A stretch of DNA of 64,000 bases from Cohnella caldifontis (lineage in GTDB: Bacteria > Bacillota > Bacilli > Paenibacillales > Paenibacillaceae): positions 186,001-250,000 of the forward strand of contig NZ_JAQZSJ010000005.1 in the NCBI RefSeq assembly GCF_029360585.1. Reading direction: 5' to 3'. This document shows, in pieces, positions 32,615 to 40,869 of this stretch. The translations under genes were made by a program, and so were the position numbers. The stretch's first letter is position 1; each line of letters starts with the position of its first letter. The notes below the pieces were generated by a model. It saw only the letters and a list, made by a program, of their open reading frames with translations, ran no database searches and was not told the DNA's origin.

Positions 32615-32668
32615 TTAACATTCCGTTAATCCGGCGCTAACGCCGGACACACACAGGCGTTGTAGAGT
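32615..32668 (+). promoter_or_regulatory. PHO box and -10 of the EAL phosphodiesterase gene
   Basis: TTAACA 32615, TTAATC 32626, CTAACG 32637, TAGAGT 32663; same 11-base period and 26-base distance as the other Pho promoters. Confidence 0.75.
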
Positions 32669-32733
32669 AAGGGAAAGGATTTTGTCATTTTCGTGCGTTT
32701 CGTGTCGGCGGCGAACTGCGGATGGAGGAAGGA

Positions 32734-34011
32734 ATGGCTCCCGTGAACTTGATGACTCAGGATTCGGACGATGCGGAGGCGGCAGGCGGCTGGCTGTTCG
32801 ACCGGCTCCCGGAAAGGGGAATCTCCCGGTCCGGCCGGTTCGGCTTGGTCGGATTGGATTTGAACGGCATGGGGTTAGGAAACGCCGGGATCGCGGCGAT
32901 CGAGGCGATCGAGGAGACCGTCGGCTGGGAAGCGTGGCTGTCCCGCCTGCCCGGCCGCGGGAAGCTGGAGGTGTTCCATCGGATCGGGACCCATCTGTGG
33001 ATTTTCGCCGGCATCCCCGCCAAATCCAAACAATCGCCCCAAGATTATATGGAAGGATTGGCCAGGCGGATCCAACAATGCCTGCAGGCGGAAGCCGCGC
33101 GCGTCCATCCGATCCGTACGGCGGCGCTTCCCGCGAGGGATCGGGGATTCGGGACCGCTGTCGTCGCGGAACAAGGGGACAAGCCGCTCCGGGAACGGTT
33201 ATACGAAGCGTTCCTGCAGGCGGTATCCCGTCTCCAGGGCGTGAACCGTTCGGAAAAGGCCGCGGCGCAAGGGCAAGAACTGGAACGGATCTTGCGGGAC
33301 GGAGACATCCGCAGCGCGTACCAGCCGATCTTCCACCTGCGCAGCGGGCAATTGTACGGGTATGAGGCGCTCACGCGCTGCCCGAAGAACGGCGTCTTCG
33401 ACGGACCGCTGACCTTGTTCCACTGCGCGGAGCTGGAAGGCTACTCGTTCGCCCTGGACCGGTTGGCCCGGGAAACGGCGATTCGCACGTGCCCGAAGCT
33501 CGGCGAGAAGCAGAAGATTTTCATCAACATCCACTCGGGGATCATGAAGGACCCGCACTTCGTCTCCGGTCAGACGCGGCAATGGCTGGCCGCGCGTGGG
33601 CTGGAGCCGCAGCAGGTCGTGCTCGAAATCACGGAGCGAAGCTCGATCGACGATTTCGAGGAAGCGAAGCAGCTGCTCAACCACTACCGCAGCCAAGGGT
33701 ATCAGATCGCGATCGACGACGCCGGAGCCGGGTATTCGTCGCTGCAGGCGATCGTCGAGCTGCGGCCGGATTACATCAAGCTGGACCGCTCCCTGGTGCA
33801 GAAGGCGGACCGGGACGAGATGAAGCTGCAGATGCTCCGGACTTTCGTGCGTTTCGCCAAGCGCATGCGGATCCTGACGGTGGCCGAAGGCATCGAGACG
33901 CCGGAGGAGCTGGGGCTCGTGCGCCGGATGGGCATCGACTTCGGGCAGGGTTACTTGATCGGGCGCCCGAGCGAGCAGCCGCTGCAAATCGTCTCCCTGA
34001 GCCGAATTTGA
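32734..34011 (+). CDS. EAL-domain cyclic-di-GMP phosphodiesterase
   Basis: About 425 residues. The start is uncertain: GGAGGAAGGA (32724-32733) is the only good ribosome site, so ATG 32734, GTG 32743 or ATG 32752 fit better than ATG 32722 upstream. The N-terminal about 180 residues have no clear family (possibly a decayed GGDEF). The EAL domain (about 190-420) keeps all key residues: GYEALTR, FINIHSG, EITERSS, IDDAGAGYSS, DYIKLD, VAEGIET and FGQGYLIG. It should cleave cyclic-di-GMP to pGpG. It has its own PHO box, separate from the gene before it. Confidence 0.87.
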   Translation: MAPVNLMTQDSDDAEAAGGWLFDRLPERGISRSGRFGLVGLDLNGMGLGNAGIAAIEAIEETVGWEAWLSRLPGRGKLEVFHRIGTHLWIFAGIPAKSKQSPQDYMEGLARRIQQCLQAEAARVHPIRTAALPARDRGFGTAVVAEQGDKPLRERLYEAFLQAVSRLQGVNRSEKAAAQGQELERILRDGDIRSAYQPIFHLRSGQLYGYEALTRCPKNGVFDGPLTLFHCAELEGYSFALDRLARETAIRTCPKLGEKQKIFINIHSGIMKDPHFVSGQTRQWLAARGLEPQQVVLEITERSSIDDFEEAKQLLNHYRSQGYQIAIDDAGAGYSSLQAIVELRPDYIKLDRSLVQKADRDEMKLQMLRTFVRFAKRMRILTVAEGIETPEELGLVRRMGIDFGQGYLIGRPSEQPLQIVSLSRI

Positions 34012-34023
34012 TGCCGCGCCGGT

Positions 34024-34056
34024 CCGCTTATGGTATGATATTGCCATAATAAGCGG
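34024..34056. other. Inverted repeat just upstream of polA
   Basis: CCGCTTAT (34024-34031) and ATAAGCGG (34049-34056) flank TATGATATT, which may be a -10. No T-run; possible weak terminator for the EAL gene or promoter-region hairpin. Confidence 0.4.
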
Positions 34057-34081
34057 CCGATTCGGCGAGGTGGAGGCGTTC

Positions 34082-36760
34082 ATGGGCAAAGGTACGGACA
34101 AGCTGATGCTGATCGACGGGAACAGCATCACGTATCGGGCGTTTTTCGCGATCCCGCCGCTGACGAACAGCAGCGGACTTCAGACGAACGCGATTTTCGG
34201 ATTCACGACGATGCTCCTCAAAGTGCTGGAAGAGGAGAAGCCGACGCATATCGTCGTCGCCTTCGACGCGGGCAAAGTCACGTTCCGCCACGAAGGTTAC
34301 GCGGAATACAAGGGCGGGCGCGAGAAAACGCCGCCCGAGCTGTCGCAGCAATTTCCCGTGCTCAAGGAATTGATCAAGTCGTTCTCCATCCCGCAGTACG
34401 AGCTGGCGGGCTACGAGGCCGACGACATCATCGGAACGTTATCCCGCCTGGCGGAGGAGCAGGACCGCCAGGTCGTCGTCGTTTCCGGGGATAAGGACTT
34501 GCTGCAGCTCGCCTCCGACAACGTGACCGTGCTCCTGACCCGCAAGGGGGTCAGCGAGGTGGAGAGATACACGCCGGCCGACGTGGACGCCCGTTATGGG
34601 CTGAAGCCTTTGCAGATCATCGACCTGAAAGGGTTGATGGGAGACCCCAGCGACAACATCCCCGGCGTGCCGGGGGTCGGGGAGAAGACCGCGCTGAAGC
34701 TGCTGCACGAATACGGCTCCGTGGAGAACGTGCTGGACAACCTCGGGAACTTGAAAGGCAAGCTGAAGGAAAATATCGAAAGCAACGTCGATAACGCCAG
34801 AATGAGCAAAAAGCTGGCGACGATCTACCGCGAGGTGCCGCTGGACAAAACCGTCGACGACGCGAAGTGGGACGGCTACGATCCCGCGGAGCTCGCGGCT
34901 TCCTTGCGGAAGCTGGAGTTCAAGTCGCTGTTGGACCGACTGGATCTCGGCGGCGCGGACGGCGCTTCCGCGGGTGAGCGGACGAAGGCGGCCGAATACG
35001 AGGTCGTCGTCGTTGGGGACGAAGCGGACGGATGGGAGCGGCTGACCGCAGCCCTCCCGCAGGCGGAGGCCCTGCTGGTCGAGGCCGCGGGAGACAACCC
35101 GCATCTGGCCGAGGGCATCGGCCTTGCGATCGCCGCGGGTTCCGCCTGTTACGTGCTGGCGTTCCCGCAGCTGAAATCGGATCGGGCGGAGCCGCTTCGG
35201 GCTTGGCTTGCGGACGCCGCCGCGCCCAAGACCGGGTATGATCTGCACCGTGCGGAGCTCGTGCTGGGGCATGCCGGGTATCCGCTGAGCGGACAGGCGT
35301 TCGACGTGCAGCTCGCGGCCTATTTGCTCGACCCGACCGAAGCGGATCCTTCGCTCGCCGGCTTGCTGCAGCGCCACGGCTTGCCGTCCGTTCCTTCGGA
35401 TGAGGCCGTGTACGGCAAAGGCGCCAAGTTCAAAGTGCCGCCGGAGGAAGAGCTGGCCGCCCATCTGGCCGCGAAAGCCGACGCCGTCCGCCGGCTGGAT
35501 CCGGTGCTGCGGGACGAGCTGGAGAAGCTCGGCATGCATAAGCTTTATTTCGAGCTGGAGCATCCGTTGTCCCGCGTGCTGGCGCAGATGGAGCTGCAGG
35601 GCATCAAGTGCGAAGGCGCAGCTTTGCAGGAGCTCGGCAAGGAATTCCAGCGGCGTATCGAGGAAATCGTAGCCGAAATTTACAAGCTGGCGGGCACCGA
35701 GTTCAACATCGGATCTCCGAAGCAGCTGGGGGAAATCCTGTTCGACAAGCTCGGCCTGCCGGTCATCAAAAAGAACAAAACCGGCTACTCGACGGACGCC
35801 GAGGTGTTAGAGAAGCTGGAGCCGTATCACGAGATCGTCCGGCTGATCCTGCATTACCGGCAGCTGGCGAAGCTGCAGTCGACGTACATCGAAGGACTGA
35901 CGAAGGAAATCCGCGAGGACACCGGCGGCAAAATCCATACCTTTTACCGCCAGACGATCGCGGCTACGGGACGGCTGTCCAGCCAGTATCCGAACCTGCA
36001 GAACATCCCGATCCGGCTGGAAGAAGGACGCCAGATCCGCAAGGCGTTCGTGCCGTCGAAGCCGGGCTGGCGCATCCTGGCGGCGGACTACTCGCAGATC
36101 GAGCTGCGCGTGCTCGCGCATATTTCCGGCGACGAACGGCTGAAAGAAGCGTTCCTCCAGGAGATGGACATCCATACGAAAACCGCGATGGACGTATTCG
36201 GCGTCCCGAAGGAGCAGGTCGACGCGAACATGCGCCGCTCCGCCAAAGCGGTCAACTTCGGCATCGTGTACGGGATCAGCGATTACGGGCTGTCGCAGAA
36301 CCTGAACATCACGCGCAAGGAAGCCGCCGCGTTTATCGAACAATATTTCAGCGTGTTCCGGGGCGTCCGTCGGTACATGGACGAAATCGTGGAGCAAGCG
36401 CGCCGGGACGGCTACGTCACGACGCTGCTGGAGCGCCGCCGCTACCTGCCGGACATCCGGGCGTCGAATTTCAACCTCCGATCCTTCGCCGAGCGCACGG
36501 CCATGAACACCCCGATCCAGGGGACCGCCGCCGACATCATCAAGCTGGCCATGATCCGCATGGACGAAGCGCTGCACGACCGCGGCATGAAGAGCCGGAT
36601 GCTGCTGCAGGTACACGACGAATTGGTGTTCGAGGTGCCGGAAGAAGAATTCGAGACGATGAAGGCGCTCGTCCCCCAGGTAATGGAAACGGCAATCCGG
36701 CTGGACGTTCCGCTGAAGGCCGACGTCAGTTTCGGCTCCAACTGGTACGAAGCGAAGTAA
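34082..36760 (+). CDS. polA: DNA polymerase I
   Basis: 892 residues from ATG 34082 (GAGGTGGAGG 5 bases upstream; GTG 34070 is the alternative). The N-terminal 5'-3' exonuclease (about 1-290) has LMLIDGNSITYRAF, AFDAGKVTFRH, YEADDIIG, SGDKDLLQL and the GIPGVGEKTA-like helix-hairpin-helix (NIPGVPGVGEKTALKLL). The middle 3'-5' exonuclease-like domain (about 310-480) lacks the DxE metal motif (LLVEAAGDNPH stands there), so proofreading is probably lost, as in other Bacillales Pol I. The polymerase domain has motif A DYSQIELRVLAH, motif B RRSAKAVNFGIVYG and motif C VHDELVFEVP. Role: gap filling, Okazaki fragment processing and repair. Confidence 0.97.
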   Translation: MGKGTDKLMLIDGNSITYRAFFAIPPLTNSSGLQTNAIFGFTTMLLKVLEEEKPTHIVVAFDAGKVTFRHEGYAEYKGGREKTPPELSQQFPVLKELIKSFSIPQYELAGYEADDIIGTLSRLAEEQDRQVVVVSGDKDLLQLASDNVTVLLTRKGVSEVERYTPADVDARYGLKPLQIIDLKGLMGDPSDNIPGVPGVGEKTALKLLHEYGSVENVLDNLGNLKGKLKENIESNVDNARMSKKLATIYREVPLDKTVDDAKWDGYDPAELAASLRKLEFKSLLDRLDLGGADGASAGERTKAAEYEVVVVGDEADGWERLTAALPQAEALLVEAAGDNPHLAEGIGLAIAAGSACYVLAFPQLKSDRAEPLRAWLADAAAPKTGYDLHRAELVLGHAGYPLSGQAFDVQLAAYLLDPTEADPSLAGLLQRHGLPSVPSDEAVYGKGAKFKVPPEEELAAHLAAKADAVRRLDPVLRDELEKLGMHKLYFELEHPLSRVLAQMELQGIKCEGAALQELGKEFQRRIEEIVAEIYKLAGTEFNIGSPKQLGEILFDKLGLPVIKKNKTGYSTDAEVLEKLEPYHEIVRLILHYRQLAKLQSTYIEGLTKEIREDTGGKIHTFYRQTIAATGRLSSQYPNLQNIPIRLEEGRQIRKAFVPSKPGWRILAADYSQIELRVLAHISGDERLKEAFLQEMDIHTKTAMDVFGVPKEQVDANMRRSAKAVNFGIVYGISDYGLSQNLNITRKEAAAFIEQYFSVFRGVRRYMDEIVEQARRDGYVTTLLERRRYLPDIRASNFNLRSFAERTAMNTPIQGTAADIIKLAMIRMDEALHDRGMKSRMLLQVHDELVFEVPEEEFETMKALVPQVMETAIRLDVPLKADVSFGSNWYEAK

Positions 36761-36767
36761 CGTCATC

Positions 36768-37745
36768 ATGCCGAGATTGGATAACGTCCTGTCCGTCCTG
36801 TGGCTATTGAATACGGGCGCCAAAATGACGGCGGAACAAATGGCCGACAAGCTGGAAATCAGCGTTCGGACGGTCTACCGTTATATCGACGCGCTTTGCG
36901 CCAGCGGCGCTCCCATCGTATCCGAACCCGGACACGGCGGAGGCTTCCGGCTGCTTCCTTCCTTCGACGACGGCGTCCCGTTGTTTTTCGACCGGACGGA
37001 GCTGAAAGCGATGTTCCACAGCCTCTTGTGGACCCGGCAGGCGGATTATCCCTATGCCGATTCGCTGCAATCCGCGCTGCGGAAGATCGATCACCGGCTG
37101 CAGGAAGCCGAGCGGGAAGAATTGAAACGCCAGACGAGCGCGATCGACGCGATTCCGCATATGTCCCGTTCCTCCGTGGGCCCGGTGCTGAAACGGCTGG
37201 AACAAGCCGTGACGGAACGCCAAACGGTATCCATCCGGTATGCGAAGTCCGAACGCGGCGAAACGTCGGAACGTCTCGTGAATCCATACGGTCTCTTATT
37301 CCGGTTGAACGCGTGGTACTTGGCCGCCTATTGCCATTTGCGCCAAGCGGAACGGATATTCCGGGTGGATCGGGTCCGCGAGGCCGAATTCACGGGCGAG
37401 ACGTTTGAAAGACCCGAACGTTATTCGGTACGGGAAGCCTATCTCCGGAGCGTACCCGAGCCGGAAACGGAGGGTGCTCCGGTCACCGTCATCCTTCGCA
37501 GCGGCAACGAGTCCATCCTGGATCAAATTTGCAATCAATGGTTCCTTCGGAAATATGTCGCCGAACGCGCCGACCGGGAAGCCCGATTTTCCCTACCGCA
37601 GGAAACGATGATGAAGTACATGCCGTATCTTCTCTTGTCGTTCGGTCAAGGGGTCAGGGTCGTCGAACCGGCGTCCTTGCGCAAAGCCCTGTCGGAACTC
37701 GCCCGTGATCTTGCGGCATTTTATGAATCTGCCGAACTTCCCTGA
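36768..37745 (+). CDS. YafY-like HTH regulator with WYL domain
   Basis: 325 residues, ATG 7 bases after the polA stop. N-terminal HTH_11 winged helix (MTAEQMADKLEISVRTVYRYIDALCASGAPIVSEPGHGGGFRL), then the WYL ligand-sensing domain (about 140-215; RLVNPYGLLFRLNAWYLAAYCHLRQAERIFRVDRV) and a C-terminal WCX-like part. WYL proteins respond to nucleic acid or small ligands. The pairing with a GyrI-like protein directly downstream is a common arrangement and suggests one drug- or metabolite-sensing unit. No ribosome site beyond weak purines, so it may be coupled to polA translation. A terminator overlaps its stop. Confidence 0.87.
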   Translation: MPRLDNVLSVLWLLNTGAKMTAEQMADKLEISVRTVYRYIDALCASGAPIVSEPGHGGGFRLLPSFDDGVPLFFDRTELKAMFHSLLWTRQADYPYADSLQSALRKIDHRLQEAEREELKRQTSAIDAIPHMSRSSVGPVLKRLEQAVTERQTVSIRYAKSERGETSERLVNPYGLLFRLNAWYLAAYCHLRQAERIFRVDRVREAEFTGETFERPERYSVREAYLRSVPEPETEGAPVTVILRSGNESILDQICNQWFLRKYVAERADREARFSLPQETMMKYMPYLLLSFGQGVRVVEPASLRKALSELARDLAAFYESAELP

Positions 37746-37772
37746 CAGGCTTGTTGTCAGGGAAGTCTTTTT
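37736..37772 (+). terminator. Terminator overlapping the WYL regulator stop codon
   Basis: Perfect 12-base arms ACTTCCCTGACA (37736-37747) and TGTCAGGGAAGT (37755-37766), then TTTTT. The left arm contains the last two codons and the TGA. Confidence 0.9.
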
Positions 37773-37810
37773 ATAATGGAGGTGAAATCGGAGAAAAAAG
37801 GAGAATGAAG

Positions 37811-38437
37811 ATGAAACTCGATATGGCGAAAACGGACAAAGCTTATTATTCGGCTACGGATGAACCTGCGCTCGCGGAATTCCCGGAACTTCCTTATTTG
37901 ACGATCGAAGATCGGGGATCGCCGGACGGCGACGTATTCGCGAATGCCGTAGAGGCGCTGTACAGCGTGGCATACGGAGTGAAGGGGCTTTGCAAGAAGG
38001 TGGATCGCGACTTTACTGTATCGAAGCTCGAGGGGTTTTGGTGGTGGGCGGACGCCGGGAAGCAAGTTCACGAGGTTCCGCGCGAGGAGTGGTGCTGGAA
38101 GCTGCTGATCCGCATGCCCGATTTCGTGGACGGAAAGCTGGCGGAAACGGCGCGAACCCTCGCGGCTGAGAAGAAGAAGGACTTGGAACCGATCGCCCGC
38201 GTGGCGTTCGAGAGAATCCGGGAAGGCGTCTGCGTTCAAGTGCTGCATACGGGACCCTACCGCACGGAGCCGGAAACCATGGAGAAAGCCCATGCGTTCA
38301 TGGAGCGGCATGGATACGCGCACAACGGGCTTGAACAGGGGATTTTCCACCATGAGATTTACTTGTCCGACCCTCGGAGAACGAAAGAATCCGCCAGGAA
38401 GACGATCCTCCGTTTCCCGGTCAAGCCGATCGGTTAA
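37811..38437 (+). CDS. GyrI-like small-molecule-binding protein
   Basis: 208 residues from ATG 37811 (AAAAGGAG 8-9 bases upstream; ATG 37805 is too close to it). Matches the GyrI-like/SHS2 protein group: EFPELPYLTIEDRGSPDGDVFANAVEALYSVAYGVK near the start, EGFWWWADAG, EEWCWKLLIRMPDFV, then VCVQVLHTGPYRTEPETMEKAHAFMERHGY and the ending HEIYLSDPRRTKESARKTILRFPV. This fold binds drugs and other small ligands or is a DNA-gyrase inhibitor relative. It follows the WYL regulator with 65 bases between and its own TATAATGGAGG-like leader. Ligand unknown. Confidence 0.83.
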   Translation: MKLDMAKTDKAYYSATDEPALAEFPELPYLTIEDRGSPDGDVFANAVEALYSVAYGVKGLCKKVDRDFTVSKLEGFWWWADAGKQVHEVPREEWCWKLLIRMPDFVDGKLAETARTLAAEKKKDLEPIARVAFERIREGVCVQVLHTGPYRTEPETMEKAHAFMERHGYAHNGLEQGIFHHEIYLSDPRRTKESARKTILRFPVKPIG

Positions 38438-38462
38438 GTTGTAAGTGTTTTGAGTAGCAAGG

Positions 38463-38504
38463 AAAAAATGCCAAAAGACAGGAGGAGCTTCCGGTCTTTT
38501 GGCA
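38463..38504 (-). terminator. Terminator of the methyltransferase gene
   Basis: Perfect 11-base arms TGCCAAAAGAC (38469-38479) and GTCTTTTGGCA (38494-38504); on the minus strand a TTTTTT follows (38468-38463). Confidence 0.85.
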
Positions 38505-38515
38505 CTCCCCCAAGG

Positions 38516-39670
38516 TTATGCGATTTTTTCGATCCATAAACTGCCCTTATAATTCCCCAGTCCCTGCGGTGTGCCGTTATCAAATAGTTCCGGGAGTCGA
38601 ATTGACAAATAATCCGGCCATAATTTGATCTTATAACAAGCGTTGTTCTGCAAAAACGCGCGTAGGAGATAAGCTTCGTTCCAATACGTATAATCCTGAA
38701 TCCAACTGATCGGATATTCAAACGGATATAAGACATCGTGGATGTGTACGACTACCCCTTTTTGAAGCCGCGGCAAAATTTCGAAGATGAAGTGGTTGAC
38801 GTCGCTTCCGATTTTGGAAATATGGGAAGTATCAAAGGAAAGGATTTCGTGCTCAGACAATTCTTCGAATAGGTGTAACGGAACTTCCTGAACGATGGAA
38901 GGAATCAGTTTGTAATCATTTGTAAGTTTAATCAGGCTCAAGAAGCGATCCGGATAAGGCTCGATGAAGGTACAGTCGATCGAGCCGCCAAAATGTTTCT
39001 CGGTGGTATCCAGAATCGCAGCAGATGAATAGCCGCAGCCGACTTCGACGATTTTCCCTGGTTTCAGATGCCGGATCATGGAATGCATAACGTTGGCGTC
39101 CCAAAACTGAAAAAAATGATTGTCATAATAGTACCTATGATCTTCGGATTTTTGAGCGGGGAATGGGGTTTGATTCCAGTACGTTTTGAGAGCGGTAAAT
39201 AACTCGACTTGTTCGTTTTCGTAAAGCGGAATTCCCAGGGGAGGTTCACTCTGAAAAATTTGGCTTTTCCTCGAGAGAATGTCGGGTAATGATGGAATGG
39301 GCGAATGGAAATGACCGGGAACGAATTTTCCGACGAGGGGTCGAAGGATATTGAGCCCGTTAAAGTAATGAACGTTTTCGCAAAATCCCATGTCCGTTAG
39401 TTGACGGTTTATTTCGGTATAGAACTCGCTGGCTACGATGATGGCGATGTGATCAGGGTTTTCGGCGAGCAGTGTGTCCGGAGAATAACAGCGGAAGTCG
39501 TCGAATACCGTTTGATCCCATCGACTCGAATTGTTATCTACAAAGTAGCTGATTCCCAGTGGAAAAACGAAATTTAAAATATCTTTTCCCGAGGAGCCCG
39601 TTCCCCAGATGATACGCTTTTTATCCTCAAGTTTCTTGAAGGTTTCTTTCAAATCCGCTAGTTCCACCAT
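38516..39670 (-). CDS. Two-domain SAM-dependent methyltransferase
   Basis: 384 residues from ATG 39670 (AAGGAGAA 10 bases upstream). The first about 130 residues look like a nucleotide/sugar-nucleotide-binding Rossmann half (KRIIWGTGSSGKDILNF; GISYFVDNNSSRW), seen in glycan-modifying proteins. The C-terminal part (about 200-384) is a class I methyltransferase: GKIVEVGCGYSSAAIL (SAM loop), DCTFIEPYPDRF, HEILSFDTSHISKIGSDVNHFIFEILPRLQKGVVVHIHDVLYPFEYP. The gene is markedly richer in A/T than its neighbours, as is the methyltransferase at 13856; both were probably acquired. Acceptor unknown; a sugar is likely. Confidence 0.75.
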   Translation of the reverse strand: MVELADLKETFKKLEDKKRIIWGTGSSGKDILNFVFPLGISYFVDNNSSRWDQTVFDDFRCYSPDTLLAENPDHIAIIVASEFYTEINRQLTDMGFCENVHYFNGLNILRPLVGKFVPGHFHSPIPSLPDILSRKSQIFQSEPPLGIPLYENEQVELFTALKTYWNQTPFPAQKSEDHRYYYDNHFFQFWDANVMHSMIRHLKPGKIVEVGCGYSSAAILDTTEKHFGGSIDCTFIEPYPDRFLSLIKLTNDYKLIPSIVQEVPLHLFEELSEHEILSFDTSHISKIGSDVNHFIFEILPRLQKGVVVHIHDVLYPFEYPISWIQDYTYWNEAYLLRAFLQNNACYKIKLWPDYLSIRLPELFDNGTPQGLGNYKGSLWIEKIA

Positions 39671-39838
39671 GGAATGTGTTTTCTCCTTGTAGAATGGATT
39701 GGTTGCCGTCCGTTTTACTATAGATGGAACTTTTCGGGAGTGTCAATTCGTGGCACATAATTAATCGTTCGCTAAAATGATTCCATGATTCAAACAACCT
39801 TAAACGCCACGGACAACGGATAGAAGCACCCGATAACG

Positions 39839-39886
39839 GACAGGCATCCGGCGGCCGCCGGGAAGGCGGATTGGCGGATGCCTGTC
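39839..39886. terminator. Hairpin downstream of the hydrolase gene
   Basis: Perfect 12-base arms GACAGGCATCCG and CGGATGCCTGTC; plus-strand TTTTCC follows. Its left edge contains TAACGGACA, the motif that marks the repeat island at 41-44 kb. Confidence 0.5.
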
Positions 39887-39892
39887 TTTTCC

Positions 39893-40807
39893 TTATGGCG
39901 CCAGCCTCGACTGGACGAACCCTCCGATATTCGCGATCGCTTGACGCGCTTCCGGAAGCAGGCCGCCAAGAAATTGAAAGACGCTCCACATGCCCTCCCA
40001 AACTTCCAGTTCGACCGGGACGCCCGCGGCCCGCGCCCGATCCGCCAACCGCTCGGCGTCGCTCAGCAGCACCTCGTGGCCGCCGACCTGGATCAACAAG
40101 CCGGGCAACGCCTCCAAATTCATCCGAAGCGGCGATAGCAGCGGGACTTCTTCCCGATGGGCGCCCAAGTAATCGTCCAATATTCTCCGGCTGGCTTCCA
40201 GGCTGCCCGTCGGATCGGTCTCCGCCCGGGTTCGATACGATTCGCCGTCCAGGTGGACGAGATCGGCATGGGGGGAGAGGAGGAACGCGCCAGAAGGAAG
40301 CGGCTCCCCGTGATCCCGCAAGGCGAGCATAGTCATCAGCGCGAGGCTTCCCCCGACCGAATCTCCCCCGAACACGATATCCCGGGGCGCGTAGCCGTGC
40401 GCCAAGAGCCACCGATAGGCGAGCAGGCAGTCCTCGTTGGCGGCGGGATACGGAAATTCGGGAGCGAGGCGGTATTCGGGGATCAGCATTTTCGCTCCGC
40501 CGGCGAGCGCGATTCTGGAGCCGAGATCCCGGTAAAACGCGCAGGTGCCCGAGACGAAGCCTCCGCCATGGAAATACAGAATCGCCCGGCGCTCCATGTT
40601 CGCGTTCAGATCGGCGGGCCGAATCCATTCGCCGTACAGACTGCCGATCGTTTCGGCTTGGATGCTAACGCCCGGATGCGCAGGCATGGTTATGGCCGTC
40701 TCGGCCATTTCCAGCCTGATTCGTTCCACCGGCTTGCCGGCATATCCGCCCGATTGCCGCAGGTGAAGTTTGATCGCCGCCAACTTTTCGGGACTCGTCT
40801 TTTCCAT
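39893..40807 (-). CDS. Alpha/beta-hydrolase of the hormone-sensitive-lipase family, catalytic triad altered
   Basis: 304 residues from ATG 40807 with GGGAGGTACC upstream. Oxyanion-hole motif YFHGGGFVSGT near residue 79 and nucleophile elbow VFGGDSVGGSLA (usually GDSAGG) near residue 150. The family acid motif is GHEVLLSD instead of GxxDxLxD, so the Asp is a Glu, and the family His (usually in EGMxHxF) is Ser: EGMWSVF. With no other His in place the protein may be a weak or non-hydrolytic member. It is the single gene behind a MerR-type promoter and directly follows the MerR gene, so its expression is probably induced by the MerR ligand. Confidence 0.83.
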   Translation of the reverse strand: MEKTSPEKLAAIKLHLRQSGGYAGKPVERIRLEMAETAITMPAHPGVSIQAETIGSLYGEWIRPADLNANMERRAILYFHGGGFVSGTCAFYRDLGSRIALAGGAKMLIPEYRLAPEFPYPAANEDCLLAYRWLLAHGYAPRDIVFGGDSVGGSLALMTMLALRDHGEPLPSGAFLLSPHADLVHLDGESYRTRAETDPTGSLEASRRILDDYLGAHREEVPLLSPLRMNLEALPGLLIQVGGHEVLLSDAERLADRARAAGVPVELEVWEGMWSVFQFLGGLLPEARQAIANIGGFVQSRLAP

Positions 40808-40836
40808 GAGGGGTACCTCCCGCAGGTTTTACCGCC

Positions 40837-40868
40837 ATCTTACAACCTGTAGTAAGGTACAAGGTCAA
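40837..40868 (-). promoter_or_regulatory. MerR-type promoter of the hydrolase gene
   Basis: On the minus strand TTGACC (40868-40863), a 20-base spacer and TAAGAT (40842-40837). The overlong spacer is filled by a dyad, AACCTGTA..TACAAGGT (40844-40865, plus strand), the hallmark of promoters untwisted by MerR-family activators. Confidence 0.75.
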
Positions 40869-40869
40869 G

